Both the position numbers and the translations under genes were made by a program. This document shows, in pieces, positions 7,012-15,483 of a stretch of DNA of 45,026 nucleotides (its first letter is position 1; each line of letters begins with the position of its first letter). A model generated the notes under the pieces. The model was not told the origin of the DNA. It saw only the letters and a list, made by a program, of their open reading frames with translations, and searched no databases. This DNA is from Saccharomonospora azurea NA-128 (GTDB lineage Bacteria; Actinomycetota; Actinomycetes; Mycobacteriales; Pseudonocardiaceae): contig NZ_CM001466.1 of assembly GCF_000231055.2 (NCBI RefSeq), positions 739,418 to 784,443 of the forward strand, written 5' to 3'.

Positions 7012-8949
7012 TTACAGCGACTCGGCCAACCTGTTGGCCAGCACCGTGGTGAACCGCTGCGGGTCGGACAGCTCACTGCCCTCGGCCAGCAGAGCCATCC
7101 CGTACAGCAGTTCGGCGGTCTCGCGCAGTGCCGTCTCGTCGGCACCGGCCTGCTGGGCGTCGCGCAGGCCCGTCACCAACGCGTGCTGGGGGTTGAGCTC
7201 CAGAACGCGCTTCGCGACCGGAACCTCCTGACCCGCCTGCTGGTACATCTTCGCGAGGGCCGGCGGGAGGTCGTAGGTGTCGCCGACCAGGCACGCCGGG
7301 GAGGTGACCAGCCGGTTCGAGAGCCGGACCTCCTTCACGTGGTCCGACAACGTCGTGGCGAGCCACTCGCGCAGTGCGTCGAAGCTGCCGTGGTCGGTCC
7401 TGTCGTCGCTCGACTCGCCGTCCTCGCCGTCCTTGCCGCCCTGCTCGCCGTCGAGGTCGACCTGGCCCTTGGCGATCGAGGTGAACGTCCTGCCCTCGTA
7501 CTCGCCGACCTGCTCGACCCAGAACTCGTCGATGGGGTCGGTGAGGACGAGCACCTCCAGACCCCTCGCGCGGAACGCCTCCATGTGTGGGGAGTTCTCG
7601 ACGACCGACCGCGAGGCGCCCGTGAGGTAGTAGATGTGCTTCTGGTCGTCCTTCGCGCGCTCGACGTACTCGCGCAGCGTGGTGAGCTCGTCGGCGGAGT
7701 GGGTGGAGGCGAACGAGGCGATGTCGAGGATGGCCTTGCGGTTGTCGGCGTCCTCGACCAGGCCCTCCTTGACGACCCGCCCGAACTCGCGCCAGAAGGT
7801 GTCGTAGCGGGCCCGGTCGTCCTTCATCATCTCCTTGACCTCGCCCAGCACCTTCCTCACCAGGCGGCGCCGCATGAGCTGGATCTGCCGGTCCTGCTGC
7901 AAGATCTCGCGCGAGACGTTGAGCGAGAGGTCCGCGGCGTCGACCACGCCCTTGACGAAGCGCAGGTAGTCGGGCACCAGCGCCTCGCAGTTGTCCATGA
8001 TGAACACGCGCTTGACGTAGAGCTGCACGCCGCGCTTCGCGTCCCGGTAGTACAGGTCCATCGGAGCCCGCGACGGCAGGAACAGCAACGCCTGGTACTC
8101 GAACGTCCCTTCCGCCTTCACGGTGATCGTGCGGAGCGGGTCGAGCCAGTCGTGGCTGATGTGCTTGTAGAACTCGCGGTACTCCTCCTCGGAGACCTCG
8201 CCCTTCGGCCGCGCCCACAGCGCCTTGCGGGAGTTGATCGTCTCCCACTCGTGGGTGGTCTTGCCGTCCTCGGTCTTCTCCGTGCGCAGCCGGATCGGCC
8301 ACGTGACGAAGTCGGAGTAGCGGCGCACGAGGTCCCGCAGCACGCTCTCCGCGGTGTAGTCGTGGAGCTGGTCCTCGGCGTCCTCGGGCTTGAGGTGCAG
8401 GGTGATCGCGGTGCCCACCGGGGCGTCCGCGTCGTCGAGGGTCTCGACCGTGTACGTGCCGCTGCCGTCGGAGGACCAGCGCGTCACCTCGGACCGGCCC
8501 GCCTTCCGCGTCACGAGGGTGACCGTGTCGGCGACCATGAACGCCGAGTAGAACCCGACACCGAACTGGCCGATCAGGTCGACGTTCGCCGAGTTCTTCG
8601 CCTCGCGGAGTTGTTTGATCAGCTCACCCGTTCCCGACTTGGCGATCGTGCCGATGAGCCCCACGACCTCGTCCCGCGACATGCCGATGCCGTTGTCGCG
8701 GACGGTGAGCGTACGCGCGACGCGGTCGACCTCCAGATCGATGTGGAGGTCGTCGATGTCGATGCCGCCGGCGTCGGCGAGATCCTTGTCGCGGAACGTC
8801 TCCAGCCGGAGCTTGTCCAGGGCGTCGGATGCGTTCGAGACGAGCTCACGCAGGAAGATGTCCTTGTTCGAGTAGATGGAGTGAACCATCAGCTGCAGGA
8901 GCTGGCGAGCTTCCGCCTGGAACTCATGCGTCTCGATTTGAGCAGTCAC
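7012..8949 (-). CDS. htpG: Molecular chaperone HtpG (Hsp90)
   Basis: A full-length 645-residue Hsp90 homologue, an ATP-driven cytosolic chaperone. The GHKL ATPase motifs are present: [35 protein letters not shown] with SGT lid start, and [15 protein letters not shown]; the middle-domain catalytic arginine region reads [12 protein letters not shown]. The C-terminal dimerisation domain ends LANRLAESL and lacks the eukaryotic MEEVD. An acidic Gly/Asp/Glu linker ([16 protein letters not shown]) interrupts the C-terminal part. The GTG at 8949 is preceded by GAGGAG. It is a single gene with its own terminator hairpin and a 153-bp divergent promoter region shared with the peptidase gene. Confidence 0.98.
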
Positions 8950-9102
8950 TCAGGTCTCCTCGCGGAAATACCGGTTTCGAGTGGGTCGCGGGTGGCGACC
9001 TCACGTCGCAGTATCTCGCGGGCTCGACGACCGGGAGCAGCACGGGCCACTCACCCGGACAGCGGTTCACAACACCGGGAGTCGCGGTGAAAATCACTCG
9101 CC

Positions 9103-10344
9103 ATGCGCAGGCGCCTGCTGTCCTTGACCCTCGCCGCCGCCCTCGTGGCCACGGTGTCGCCCGCCGCGTCCGGGGCGAGCGCCGAACCGGCCGCGGGCGC
9201 GGAGCCCACCGCGGAGATCGACTACCACGAGTGGGCCGACGTGGCGGCCTTCCACCGCGGTGAGTCCGACGGCGTGCGCGCCACCGGCACCGGCCTCCGG
9301 CTCACCCGGGCGACGCCCGCCGACGACGGCACGGAGTACGGCCGCTGGACCTCACCGTGGTACGAACCGGGCTTCGCCGCCACCGAACTCGTCGCCTCCT
9401 GGAACGCCACCACCCCGGACGGCACGTGGGTGACCATCGAGGCCACCGCGCGGACGGACAGCGGCGAGAACACGGCGTGGTACGTGCTCGGGAAGTGGGC
9501 GTTCGGCGACGGCGACATCGAGCGCACCACGGTGGCGGGCCAGCGTGACGAGCACGCCGCCGTGTACGTGGACACGCTCGCGGCCGCCGACGGTATCGCG
9601 TTCGAGGCCTACCGGCTTCGGGTCACCCTGCACCGCGAGGATTCGACCTCGGCCACACCGCGCGTGCGTGCGCTGGGCGCGATGACGTCGGACGTCCCCG
9701 ACCGCTTCACGGTGCCGACCTCCGAACCCGGCGCGGCCCGGGGCATCGAGCTGCCCGTCCCGCGGTACGCGCAGAACCTGCACTCGGGCAACTATCCCGA
9801 GTACGGCGGCGGTGGTCAGAACTGGTGCAGTCCCACCTCGACCGAGATGGTCCTGGAGTACTGGGGGCGCGGCCCGGACTCCTCCGAGCTGTCGTGGCTG
9901 CCCGACGACTACGTCGATCCGACCGTGGCACACGCTGCGCGGCACACCTACGACTACTCCTACGAGGGCACGGGCAACTGGCCGTTCAACACGGCCTACG
10001 CCGCCCACTACGGGCTGCGCGGCCACGTCACGCGCATGCACTCGCTGGCCGAGCTGGAGGACTACGTGGCCGCGGGCGTTCCGGTGGTGACGTCGGTGTC
10101 CTTCCTGGAGAGCGAGCTCGACGGCGCGGGCTACGGCACCAACGGCCACCTCATGGTCGTGATCGGCTTCACGCCCGACGGCGACGTCATCGTCAACGAC
10201 CCCGCCTCCAACACCAACGAGGGCGTGCGCAACGTCTACCGGCGCGACCAGTTCGAGACCGTGTGGCAGCGCACCCAGCGGCACACCGCCGACGGAGGCG
10301 TGGCGGGCGGCCCCGGCGGCATCGCCTACGTCATCCGACCCTGA
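9103..10344 (+). CDS. Secreted C39-like cysteine peptidase
   Basis: A 413-residue exported protein. Residues 1 to about 28 form a Sec signal peptide (MRRRLLSLTLAAALVATVSPA, then SGASAEP). Residues 30-200 are a beta-rich region of unknown function. The C-terminal peptidase domain shows Cys242 in GGQNWCSPTSTEMVLEYWG, His349 in NGHLMVVIGF and Asp366 in VIVNDPAS, the C39_2 (peptidase C39-like) triad. It probably cleaves proteins or cell-wall peptides outside the cell; the substrate is unknown. The ATG at 9103 fits the signal peptide but lacks a strong ribosome-binding site. It stands alone, divergent from htpG. Confidence 0.9.
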   Translation: MRRRLLSLTLAAALVATVSPAASGASAEPAAGAEPTAEIDYHEWADVAAFHRGESDGVRATGTGLRLTRATPADDGTEYGRWTSPWYEPGFAATELVASWNATTPDGTWVTIEATARTDSGENTAWYVLGKWAFGDGDIERTTVAGQRDEHAAVYVDTLAAADGIAFEAYRLRVTLHREDSTSATPRVRALGAMTSDVPDRFTVPTSEPGAARGIELPVPRYAQNLHSGNYPEYGGGGQNWCSPTSTEMVLEYWGRGPDSSELSWLPDDYVDPTVAHAARHTYDYSYEGTGNWPFNTAYAAHYGLRGHVTRMHSLAELEDYVAAGVPVVTSVSFLESELDGAGYGTNGHLMVVIGFTPDGDVIVNDPASNTNEGVRNVYRRDQFETVWQRTQRHTADGGVAGGPGGIAYVIRP

Positions 10345-10409
10345 TCCGCGGCACCCCGCCGACCCGATTTCGATTGACGCGCTCCACGACTCGGGACCAT
10401 GATCACCCG

Positions 10410-10931
10410 ATGACTCAGCCGGGCTCCGTCCACAACACCGCGGAACGGCCTCCCCTGGTCGCCGAACCGCCCCTTCCCGACCTCGTGCTCGCCCCGATGA
10501 CCGACGGCGACGCCGCGGAGGTGCTCGTCCTCCAGCGGTGCTGCTGGGTGCAGGAAGCCGTCGCGAACGACATGCTCGACATCCCCGCGCTGCACGAGAC
10601 CGTCGAGGACGTGGCCGGCTGGCTCCCGAGCTGGCAGGCGTGGTGTGTCCGCAGGCAGGGACGCCTGGTCGCGGCCGTCCGGGCCCAGGCCGAGGGCACC
10701 ACCTGGGAGATCGGCCGGCTCATGGTCGCGCCCGACCTGGCCGGGCAGGGACTCGGGAGCTGGCTCCTGGACTACGCCGAACGACAGGCGCCGACGGGAA
10801 CGACGACGTACTCGCTGTTCACGGGAGTGCACAGCCATCGCAACCTCGCTCTGTACCGGCGCGCCGGCTACGTCGTCCGACCCGACGCAGATGCTCCGGC
10901 GGGCGCCGTGGCACTGACGAAGAGTCGCTGA
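10410..10931 (+). CDS. GNAT-family N-acetyltransferase
   Basis: A 173-residue acetyltransferase. The acetyl-CoA-binding motif A is clear, IGRLMVAPDLAGQGLGSWLLDYAE (Gln-Gly-Leu-Gly loop), followed by FTGVHSHRNLALYRRAGYV (motif B). The N-terminal half (LQRCCWVQEAVANDMLDIPAL) resembles actinobacterial GNAT proteins of unknown substrate. The ATG at 10410 is the first in frame, 65 bp after the peptidase stop. It faces the DUF2017 gene with 43 bp between stops. The substrate cannot be told from the sequence. Confidence 0.88.
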   Translation: MTQPGSVHNTAERPPLVAEPPLPDLVLAPMTDGDAAEVLVLQRCCWVQEAVANDMLDIPALHETVEDVAGWLPSWQAWCVRRQGRLVAAVRAQAEGTTWEIGRLMVAPDLAGQGLGSWLLDYAERQAPTGTTTYSLFTGVHSHRNLALYRRAGYVVRPDADAPAGAVALTKSR

Positions 10932-10974
10932 CGACGACTTCCCTCAGGACGAGGGGACACGCGCGCCTGTGCCG

Positions 10975-11466
10975 TCACAGCCGAAGGTCGTGGTGCAGCA
11001 GCTCGGGACTCGACGCGAGCACGAGACTGTCCTGGACGTGGTTGAACCACAGGGAACTCAGGTCGAGCTTGCCCCGGCTCCGGCGCCACCACCGACGACG
11101 GGGCGGGTCCACGAACCGCGCCAACGCGAAGGTTTCGATCCAGTCGTGCACCTCGGGCGGCGACAACACGTGGTGCGGCGCGGCCGCGAGCTGATCGCGT
11201 ACCCGTCGAGGGGCGGCGCTGTCGCGCAGCCGCGCCGCATGCCGAAGCCGAAACTCCGCCGAGTCGGCGGGCGTCGCGTAGGCGTCGGGAAACATCCACA
11301 CCAGGGTCCGCTCGTCACCGCTCTCCAGAACCCGCACGAGCCGGTCGGCGTGGTCGTGGAGGGTCGACGCGAGATGGCTCCCCATCCGCACGGCGACTCC
11401 GCCCGCGGCGGGAACGGCGTCGAAGTAGTCCGGCGTCACGTCGCGCCACTGGACGTCGTCGGTCAT
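10975..11466 (-). CDS. DUF2017-like protein paired with a ClpS-like protein
   Basis: A 163-residue protein that I do not recognise by strong motif but which follows the DUF2017 layout: LESGDERTLVWMFPDAYATP, a helix with DSAEFRLRH, then LSPPEVHDWIETFALARF and the C-terminal SSLWFNHVQDSLVLAS. In actinobacteria DUF2017 genes normally follow clpS (for example the Rv1331-Rv1332 pair, from memory). The same order and an ATGA overlap with the upstream ClpS-like gene occur here. The ATG at 11466 is fixed by that overlap. Function is unknown; a ClpS co-factor or regulator is a fair inference. An insert of basic residues (PPRRRWWRRSRGK) is unusual. Confidence 0.65.
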   Translation of the reverse strand: MTDDVQWRDVTPDYFDAVPAAGGVAVRMGSHLASTLHDHADRLVRVLESGDERTLVWMFPDAYATPADSAEFRLRHAARLRDSAAPRRVRDQLAAAPHHVLSPPEVHDWIETFALARFVDPPRRRWWRRSRGKLDLSSLWFNHVQDSLVLASSPELLHHDLRL

Positions 11467-11750
11467 CGGCACCACACCGTCGTCCGCAGGCCACAGCGCT
11501 GCAGGGACACCGCGAGATTCTCCGCCTCGGCCTGGCTTCCCGGCGCAGGGACGTCCGCCGACCGCCCCCAGTGCACCCGGCGCGTGAGGTCGATCGCGTT
11601 CGGCCAGGGCAGCCCGCACAGCCGGTGCAGCGCGTCGATCACCACGAGCGCCGAGGTGATCTCGTCGTTGTGAATTCGTACAAACCACTCACGCGACACC
11701 GGCACATCGTGCCATGGCCGGCCATCCGGCCCCGTGCTGCCCGCGATCAT
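11463..11750 (-). CDS. Divergent ClpS-like N-degron adaptor
   Basis: About 95 residues from the ATG at 11750 (a TTG at 11777 would add nine). The body WFVRIHNDEITSALVVIDALHRL ... AIDLTRRVHWG ... GSQAEAENLAVSLQRCGL lines up with the ClpS fold. The E. coli N-degron pocket residues Asn34, Asp35, Thr38 and His66 correspond to Asn28, Asp29, Thr32 and His60. The hydrophobic pocket residues Met40 and Met62 are replaced by Ala34 and Thr56. The normal housekeeping clpS neighbours are absent, so this looks like a second-type ClpS with altered end-residue preference. It overlaps the DUF2017 gene and follows the LuxR regulator gene on the opposite side of a 48-bp gap. The Clp link is inferred. Confidence 0.72.
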   Translation of the reverse strand: MIAGSTGPDGRPWHDVPVSREWFVRIHNDEITSALVVIDALHRLCGLPWPNAIDLTRRVHWGRSADVPAPGSQAEAENLAVSLQRCGLRTTVWCR

Positions 11751-11798
11751 CGCTCGAACAGGGGCGCAACGACTCAACCGGCCTCTGTACGAACAGGA

Positions 11799-12824
11799 TC
11801 AGTCGAGGTTCGGCTCACCCGAGAGCACTCCCGCGCGCGCGGCCGCGACACCGAGCTGGAACCGGGTCGCCACCCCGAACCGCTCGTAGAGCCCGGTGAT
11901 GTACCGGCGGAGCGTGCGGGTCGAGATGTCGAGCCGCCGCGCGATCGCCTCGTCCGACCGGCCGGTGCTCAGCTCCACCAGTACCAGGAGTTCGATCTCC
12001 CGCCACACGTCCTTGTCGTAGTCGTACTCCGACACCGGGAGCGCGCTGTCCCACGCGTCCTCGAAGAACTGGGCGAAGAAGGCGACGATGTTCGGGTCGC
12101 GGGCGATCACCCCGCCCTCGCCGCACGACCGGGACTGCAGGACGGCCACGCGGTCGTCCACGAGCACCACACGGCTCGGCACCGACACCGTCGTGCGGCA
12201 CTGCCCGCCGATCTCCTGAACGTGCCGCAGGTAGTTCAGACCTTCTCGCTGCCTGCGAGCGGTGTGGGGGTAGATGGAGCGGATCTCGATGCCCCGCTCG
12301 TACAGGGCACGATCCGCCGAGAAGTCGACGCGCACCGCGTCGTCGGAGGCGACCGTGGGATGCATGGCCCGCACGCTGTGGCGGGCGCCCACGACCAGCT
12401 CGGTCAAGGTCGTCTGGAGGTCCTCCGGCACGCGGATCTTCTCGACGCCCGGCTGCACCTGCTCCCGGTTCGTCTCGGCGAGCATCGCCGCCTGCAGTTC
12501 GTCGAGGACGGAGCTCAACGAGGTCGTGCGCTCGGTGAGTTTCGTGTACTCGGCCCGCAGCCTGGACAGGAAGTCGACGAACGCCAGCCGCGGCCGCGTG
12601 GCGACCCACCGCGAAGGCTCACCACCCTGCGCCTCCACCGATCCGGCGTCGGTGAGGCACTCGAGAACGGATCTCACCGTCCACGTGTCCCATCCCGTCG
12701 CGGCGCAGCATTCGGCAAGCGTCGCGGGGCCGCGGGACAGGAACCGATAGACCTCCATAGCGGCGTGGGTGAGGTGGCGGAACGCGGTAGCGGGATCATC
12801 TTCCGGGCCGTGCTCGTCACTCAT
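11799..12824 (-). CDS. LuxR-type HTH regulator with TrmB-like N-terminus and PLD-like sensor region
   Basis: A 341-residue regulator. An N-terminal winged-helix-like segment (AAMEVYRFLSRGPATLAECCAATGW) is followed by a coiled region (FLSRLRAEYTKLTERTTSLSSVLDELQ) and a central domain with a phospholipase-D-like pattern (RALYERGIEIRSIYPHTARR ... VPSRVVLVDDRVAVLQ). It ends in a LuxR DNA-binding domain: LLVLVELSTGRSDEAIARRLDISTRTLRRYITGLYERFGV. This architecture is common for orphan actinobacterial regulators. The ATG at 12824 has AGGAG seven bases upstream; the frame is open farther up but is not protein-like. It is transcribed toward the ClpS pair. Inverted repeats upstream (12889-12907, 13069-13094) may be its targets. 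Confidence 0.87.
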   Translation of the reverse strand: MSDEHGPEDDPATAFRHLTHAAMEVYRFLSRGPATLAECCAATGWDTWTVRSVLECLTDAGSVEAQGGEPSRWVATRPRLAFVDFLSRLRAEYTKLTERTTSLSSVLDELQAAMLAETNREQVQPGVEKIRVPEDLQTTLTELVVGARHSVRAMHPTVASDDAVRVDFSADRALYERGIEIRSIYPHTARRQREGLNYLRHVQEIGGQCRTTVSVPSRVVLVDDRVAVLQSRSCGEGGVIARDPNIVAFFAQFFEDAWDSALPVSEYDYDKDVWREIELLVLVELSTGRSDEAIARRLDISTRTLRRYITGLYERFGVATRFQLGVAAARAGVLSGEPNLD

Positions 12825-12888
12825 GGAACTCCTGCGATCGTCGCCTGAACGCCTCGACGACCGATTCGACGCCACCGTGCCGCAGCTG

Positions 12889-12907
12889 GTTCCCGTGTTG
12901 CGGGAAC
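12889..12907. promoter_or_regulatory. Inverted repeat GTTCCC-N7-GGGAAC upstream of the LuxR-type gene
   Basis: A perfect 6-bp inverted repeat with a 7-nt spacer, 65 bp upstream of the LuxR-type start. Its 19-bp span suits a dimeric regulator, perhaps autoregulation by the LuxR protein. No direct support for binding. Confidence 0.4.
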
Positions 12908-13068
12908 GTGACCGTGCCGAATCGTTTCGCGCGCCGCTTCGCACAGGCACACGTTCATCCACTGTGGACGCAGGTCGCCACCCGAACGGACCAGAGCGGC
13001 ACACCACTCGCCCCTCGGGACGGAAAGCCCCGACCCGACCACTGAACGTGAGGCTTGTTCACACTTTG

Positions 13069-13094
13069 CGACTTTTGGACCAGGCCGAAAGTCG
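13069..13094. promoter_or_regulatory. 26-bp inverted repeat between LuxR-type and LysR-HTH genes
   Basis: Arms CGACTTTTGG (13069-13078) and CCGAAAGTCG (13085-13094) match in 9 of 10 positions around the 6-nt spacer ACCAGG. It sits in the AT-rich part of the divergent gap. It could be an operator or a hairpin in a leader transcript. Confidence 0.5.
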
Positions 13095-13392
13095 GATGTG
13101 TCCCGTTCCTGACACGCTGTGACCTTTTCCGGCCATCGGCAACGCTGGCATGATCAACGCGCTGTGCGGTTTCCTGGTGCCGCCAGCGACCGGCCCCTGG
13201 AAGACAGGAACAGCGGACGATGGGACCGACGACCGTTGCGTGGCTCGCACTCCACCCGAGCCGACCAGCCACCCCTCAGGCTTTCGTCAACGGCCGACAC
13301 TCGCCGTCCCACCTGACCCGGTCGTCGGCAGCGTGCCCTGCGAGAGCGCGGCACCGAGAGTGACCGCACCCCCACAAGAGTTTGGAGTTGCT

Positions 13393-13749
13393 ATGGACGA
13401 GCGACAGTTCCGCGCGTTCGTGTCGATCGCCGAAGTCGGCCGGATGGACCTGGCCGCGGAGGCGCTGGGATACTCGCAGCCCGCGATCAGCTACCAGATC
13501 AAGTGCCTGGAAACGAGCCTTCGCGCGAAGCTGTTCACTCGTGACTCCACCGGCGCACGACTCACCACGCAGGGGCAGATGCTGCTCCCCGCCGCCAGAG
13601 CCGTCGTCACGCTGTTCGACAGCATCAAGCAGACGTTCGACGCCTACGACCCCGCTTCCGGCCCGGCCGCGGCCCGCAACCGGATTCCCGCGACCCGAGG
13701 CACCCGCACCACGACGGTCGGCCGCCCCCGCAAGCCCATCGAGCACTAG
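13393..13749 (+). CDS. HTH-only LysR-type protein with a basic AT-hook-like tail
   Basis: A complete 118-residue protein made only of a LysR DNA-binding domain: QFRAFVSIAEVGRMDLAAEALGYSQPAISYQIKCLETSLRAKLFTR (helices and wing), then GARLTTQGQMLLPAARAVV and the start of the linker helix. A normal LysR protein continues for about 200 residues of ligand domain; here the chain ends in a Thr/Arg-rich tail containing TVGRPRKP, which resembles an AT-hook core (GRP flanked by basic residues). GGAG precedes the ATG at 13393. No frameshifted ligand domain follows before the terminator hairpin at 13797, so it is not simply a broken gene. A constitutive DNA binder or antagonist of a full LysR protein is possible. 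Confidence 0.82.
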   Translation: MDERQFRAFVSIAEVGRMDLAAEALGYSQPAISYQIKCLETSLRAKLFTRDSTGARLTTQGQMLLPAARAVVTLFDSIKQTFDAYDPASGPAAARNRIPATRGTRTTTVGRPRKPIEH

Positions 13750-13796
13750 GTCCCGCGGAGCGGGAGGAATCTCACGATCCCCGCTCCCCGACCGGA

Positions 13797-13824
13797 CACA
13801 GGGGACTCCCCACTGTCCCCTGTG
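13797..13824. terminator. Bidirectional terminator hairpin
   Basis: Perfect 10-bp arms CACAGGGGAC and GTCCCCTGTG with an 8-nt loop, between the converging LysR-HTH gene and MmcQ-like gene. Position and strength fit termination for both. Confidence 0.7.
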
Positions 13825-13958
13825 CATCGGCCGAAACCCTGCTCTCACAACACTACGGTGACATCCGGACGGACCGCGCCCAACGACAGTTCGAACAGTT
13901 CGAAGCACCGGGTGCGGCCCGACCGGCCGACAGGGCACGCCTGCGTACGGTGGCGGCG

Positions 13959-14303
13959 CTAACGGACGAACGGGTACTCGGCGGCGAGCTCGGCCGGCGC
14001 GGACAACCGCCACGCCTCGTAGACCAGCTCCTCCACCTCGTCGACGTCGATGCGGGGCAGGTGCACCACCACCCAGCCGAAACCGCCCATGGTGAACTGC
14101 ACCTCGAAGACGTCCGGCCGCTCGGCCACCAACGCGGCCTGCTCCGACAACGTCTGCTTCAGGCCCACCGTCTCGGTGCGCGGCCAGTGGTAACCGAACC
14201 GCACACCGCGCACGCCGAACGCGGTGTAGTCACGCCCGGGAGTTCTCTGCAGCTCCGCGAGTCCGTCGAGGATCCGCTCCAGCGCCGTCGCTGACACACC
14301 CAT
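13959..14303 (-). CDS. MmcQ/YjbR family (DUF419) protein
   Basis: A 114-residue protein. RPDVFEVQFTMGGFGWVVVHLPRIDVDEVEELVYEAWRLSAP matches the C-terminal half of MmcQ/YjbR proteins, a small DNA-binding-like fold of unknown role; the N-terminus LQRTPGRDYTAFGVRGVRFGYHWPRTETVGLKQTLSEQAALVAE fits the rest. The start is either ATG at 14303 or ATG at 14312 (the latter with GTGAGA close upstream). It is a single gene between the terminator hairpin and the spo0M gene. No functional prediction is warranted. Confidence 0.82.
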   Translation of the reverse strand: MGVSATALERILDGLAELQRTPGRDYTAFGVRGVRFGYHWPRTETVGLKQTLSEQAALVAERPDVFEVQFTMGGFGWVVVHLPRIDVDEVEELVYEAWRLSAPAELAAEYPFVR

Positions 14304-14424
14304 ACGGCACATTCTCACGAGAACCCCCGACAGATTCGACGGCAACGTCCACGCGAGAACCCGAGGGACCCGCGGAACAGGACCGATCGCCGGGCGGCGA
14401 CCCGGCACATCGGCCCTTCCGGCG

Positions 14425-15483
14425 TCACTCCTCGAAGTCCATCTCCTCGGCGACGTCCATCTCCTCCTCGTCGCCGTCGAAGACCTCCTCCAGGACCTCC
14501 CCCAGCACCATGCCGCCGACGACACCGGCCGCCGCACCGGCGATGACACCGCCCATGCCGGGACCCCGGCGTTCCTGGTACTCGCCCGGGTGCCCGTAGG
14601 GAGCGGGCTGGCCGTACGCGCCCGGCTGACCGTAGGGAGCCTGGCCGCCGAAGGCCGGGTTGCCGTACTGACCGGGGTGTCCGCCGAAGGCCGGGTTGCC
14701 GTGGCCCGCGGAACGGCGGTCGGCGGCCTGATCCATCCACTGCCCGATCAACGAGGCCCAGTCCATGCTCTCGGCCTCGAGGTGCGGCGCGGCGAAGCGA
14801 CCGAACGTGTCACCGCCCTGGCGGAAGAGGCCACCCCGCTTGTCCGCCTCCAGCACCACGTGCACCTCGTGCGGAGTGGTGACGAAGGTCAGTTCCACCT
14901 GGTTGAGCCGCCCCGAGTGCGCCGCGGGCGGGTAGAACTCCAGCTCCTGGTAGAACGGCAGCTGCTGCGGCACACCGTGCACGCGGCCCGCCTCCACGTC
15001 GGCGCTCTGGAACAGGAAGCCGAGGGCGCCGAACGCGTCGAGCACCGCGTTCTGCGACGGCAGCGGGTGGATCTCCACCGGGTCGAGGTCGCCCTTGTCC
15101 GGCGCTCCGGCGATCACGAGTTCCGTCCGCACGCCGACGGTCATCCCGGGCAGGCGCTGCCCGCCCACCGCGGTGATCGGGGTCTCCCAGGGGATGTCGA
15201 GCTGGAACGGCACCGCCAGCGGTTGTCCCGCGGGCACGCGCACGCCGCGCTGCACGACGACGCGGTGGAACTCGCTGGTGCCGTTGAACTCGTGGTCACC
15301 GCGTTCGATCTCGACCTGCGTCACCAGGGACAGCGCGATCTCGCCGATCTCCACGTCGTTGCTGCCGCCCTGGATGCGAACCTGACCGGTGACGGCCTGG
15401 CCGGGCATCGCGTGCGGGGTGTCCAGCACCGTGTCGACGGATGGACCACCGACGCCGAACGCGCCGAGCAACCGTTTGAACAT
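14425..15483 (-). CDS. Spo0M (SpoOM) family sporulation-control protein with repetitive C-terminal tail
   Basis: A 352-residue protein. Residues 1 to about 240 are the Spo0M arrestin-like domain (start MFKRLLGAFGVGGPSVDTVL, then PHAMPGQAVTGQVRIQGG and a beta-sandwich with RGVRVPAGQPLAVPFQLDIPWETP). After LIGQWMDQAADR comes a Gly/Pro/Tyr/Gln-rich stretch with GNPAFGG twice and PYGQPGAYGQPAPYG-type repeats, then a glycine-rich apolar segment (GMGGVIAGAAAGVVGGMVLG) and a highly acidic tail. AGGAGG stands 13 bases before the ATG at 15483. Spo0M proteins are linked to sporulation and cell-shape control in Bacillus and actinobacteria; the exact activity is unknown. Confidence 0.9.
   Translation of the reverse strand: MFKRLLGAFGVGGPSVDTVLDTPHAMPGQAVTGQVRIQGGSNDVEIGEIALSLVTQVEIERGDHEFNGTSEFHRVVVQRGVRVPAGQPLAVPFQLDIPWETPITAVGGQRLPGMTVGVRTELVIAGAPDKGDLDPVEIHPLPSQNAVLDAFGALGFLFQSADVEAGRVHGVPQQLPFYQELEFYPPAAHSGRLNQVELTFVTTPHEVHVVLEADKRGGLFRQGGDTFGRFAAPHLEAESMDWASLIGQWMDQAADRRSAGHGNPAFGGHPGQYGNPAFGGQAPYGQPGAYGQPAPYGHPGEYQERRGPGMGGVIAGAAAGVVGGMVLGEVLEEVFDGDEEEMDVAEEMDFEE

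Larger units (their letters stand above)
12825..13392. promoter_or_regulatory. 568-bp divergent regulatory region with two inverted repeats
   Basis: This gap separates the leftward LuxR-type gene from the rightward HTH-only LysR gene. I see no gene in it: the frame running into the LysR start from 13150 has no ribosome-binding site and odd composition. It contains GTTCCC-N7-GGGAAC at 12889-12907 and a larger repeat at 13069-13094. An AT-richer stretch at 13050-13110 (gttcacactttgcgactttt) may hold promoter elements. Such a long gap between two regulators suggests complex control. Confidence 0.5.

Noticed and set aside
6943-9090. A 715-codon plus-strand open frame opposite htpG
   Set aside because: It is antisense of a certain Hsp90 gene; GC-rich codon bias keeps the opposite frame open. 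Its sequence has no domain.
13150-13392. In-frame N-terminal extension of the HTH-only LysR protein
   Set aside because: LysR proteins start at the MDERQFRAF-type helix; the ATG at 13393 has its own ribosome-binding site and the extension is Pro-rich noise.
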